A stretch of 6,355 bases of DNA from Phycisphaerales bacterium (GTDB lineage: Bacteria; Planctomycetota; Phycisphaerae; UBA1845), in assembly GCA_030612785.1 (NCBI GenBank), contig JAUWNF010000204.1, positions 1 through 6,355 on the forward strand, read 5' to 3'. Positions 6,221-6,355 of the stretch are shown piece by piece. Below the pieces are notes generated by a model, which was not told the DNA's origin, did no database searches, and worked only from the letters and a program-made list of their open reading frames with translations. The position numbers and the translations under genes were made by a program. Positions within the stretch are counted from its first letter, which is position 1. Every line of letters begins with the position of its first letter.

Positions 6221-6237
6221 AGGCGGAGATTCCGCTT
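6221..6237 (+). terminator. Weak terminator-like hairpin after the GT-C pair
   Basis: AGGCGGA (6221-6227) pairs with TCCGCTT (6231-6237) through the three-base loop GAT, giving a seven-pair stem with one G-U pair, about 48 bases after the last stop codon. There is no T-run beyond the closing TT, so a standard intrinsic terminator is not supported. It may instead be an RNA-stabilising 3' stem or a chance structure. Confidence 0.25.
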
Positions 6238-6264
6238 GGTGCGATTGCCGCCGTCAGGTACACT
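6236..6264 (+). promoter_or_regulatory. Weak sigma70-like promoter candidate facing the window edge
   Basis: TTGGTG (6236-6241) and TACACT (6259-6264) are separated by 17 bases. The -35 keeps only TTG, while the -10 is a fair match (TA---T kept). A transcript starting near 6271 would begin just before the inverted repeat at 6286-6321, and would serve a gene or small RNA beyond the window. Confidence 0.25.
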
Positions 6265-6285
6265 CGAAGGTGGTTGCGAAATCAC

Positions 6286-6321
6286 GCGTGTTTCTCCGAA
6301 GCGCCGGAGCGGCAAACACGC
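6286..6321. repeat. Nested inverted repeat / strong stem-loop
   Basis: GCGTGTTT (6286-6293) is the exact reverse complement of AAACACGC (6314-6321). Directly inside, CTCCG (6294-6298) pairs with CGGAG (6305-6309) around the six-base loop AAGCGC. The result is 13 Watson-Crick pairs interrupted only by a four-base bulge, CGGC (6310-6313). No T-tract follows on the plus strand (TTGGGG). Read on the minus strand it is also not followed by a T-run. It could be a leader or small-RNA structure, a factor-dependent terminator stem, an operator, or one copy of a genomic repeat. Confidence 0.5.
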
Positions 6322-6355
6322 TTGGGGCTGGGGAGACCGGTTGTGGAACGGATTG

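Larger units (their letters stand above)
6174..6355 (+). other. Non-coding 3' region after the operon, up to the window edge
   Basis: No convincing coding frame lies in these 182 bases. The region holds a small hairpin soon after the last stop codon, a weak promoter-like pair, and a longer nested inverted repeat (see separate entries). It is probably the end of the operon plus the upstream region of a gene beyond the window. Confidence 0.5.

Overview
This is a GC-rich stretch of bacterial chromosome carrying membrane and cell-envelope glycosylation genes. There are no RNA genes, mobile elements, CRISPR arrays or phage genes. The high GC content, the UPF0104-type flippase-like protein and the large GT-C-like membrane proteins fit a GC-rich Gram-negative lineage. 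Planctomycetota, Myxococcota-like and Acidobacteriota-like groups are all possible, and the sequence alone does not decide between them.

Layout: (1) Bases 1-531 (+) are the 3' end of a family 2 glycosyltransferase of the polyprenyl-phosphate sugar synthase type, with two C-terminal membrane helices; its catalytic half lies upstream of the window. (2) Bases 605-1306 (-) encode a class I SAM-dependent methyltransferase, convergent with the first gene. (3) Bases 1307-1527 are a divergent intergenic region with a good sigma70-type promoter reading right, a weaker candidate reading left, and a small hairpin. (4) Bases 1528-2520 (+) encode a UPF0104 / LPG_synthase_TM flippase-like membrane protein. 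(5) Bases 2531-4327 and 4374-6173 (+) encode two tandem paralogues of 598 and 599 residues. They are polytopic membrane proteins with a soluble C-terminal domain, best explained as GT-C-fold glycosyltransferases. (6) Bases 6174-6355 are non-coding as far as can be seen, with two hairpins and a weak promoter-like pair.

Working model (inference): the GT2 enzyme charges a polyprenyl phosphate with a sugar at the inner face of the membrane. The UPF0104 protein may help move a lipid or lipid-linked sugar across. One or both GT-C-like proteins would then transfer the sugar to an acceptor on the outer face, and the methyltransferase may modify a sugar or lipid in the same pathway. The flippase gene and the two paralogues look like one operon driven from about position 1441. 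The most interesting point is the tandem duplication of an unrecognised GT-C-like protein, whose membrane core and putative active-site region are well conserved while parts of the C-terminal half have diverged.
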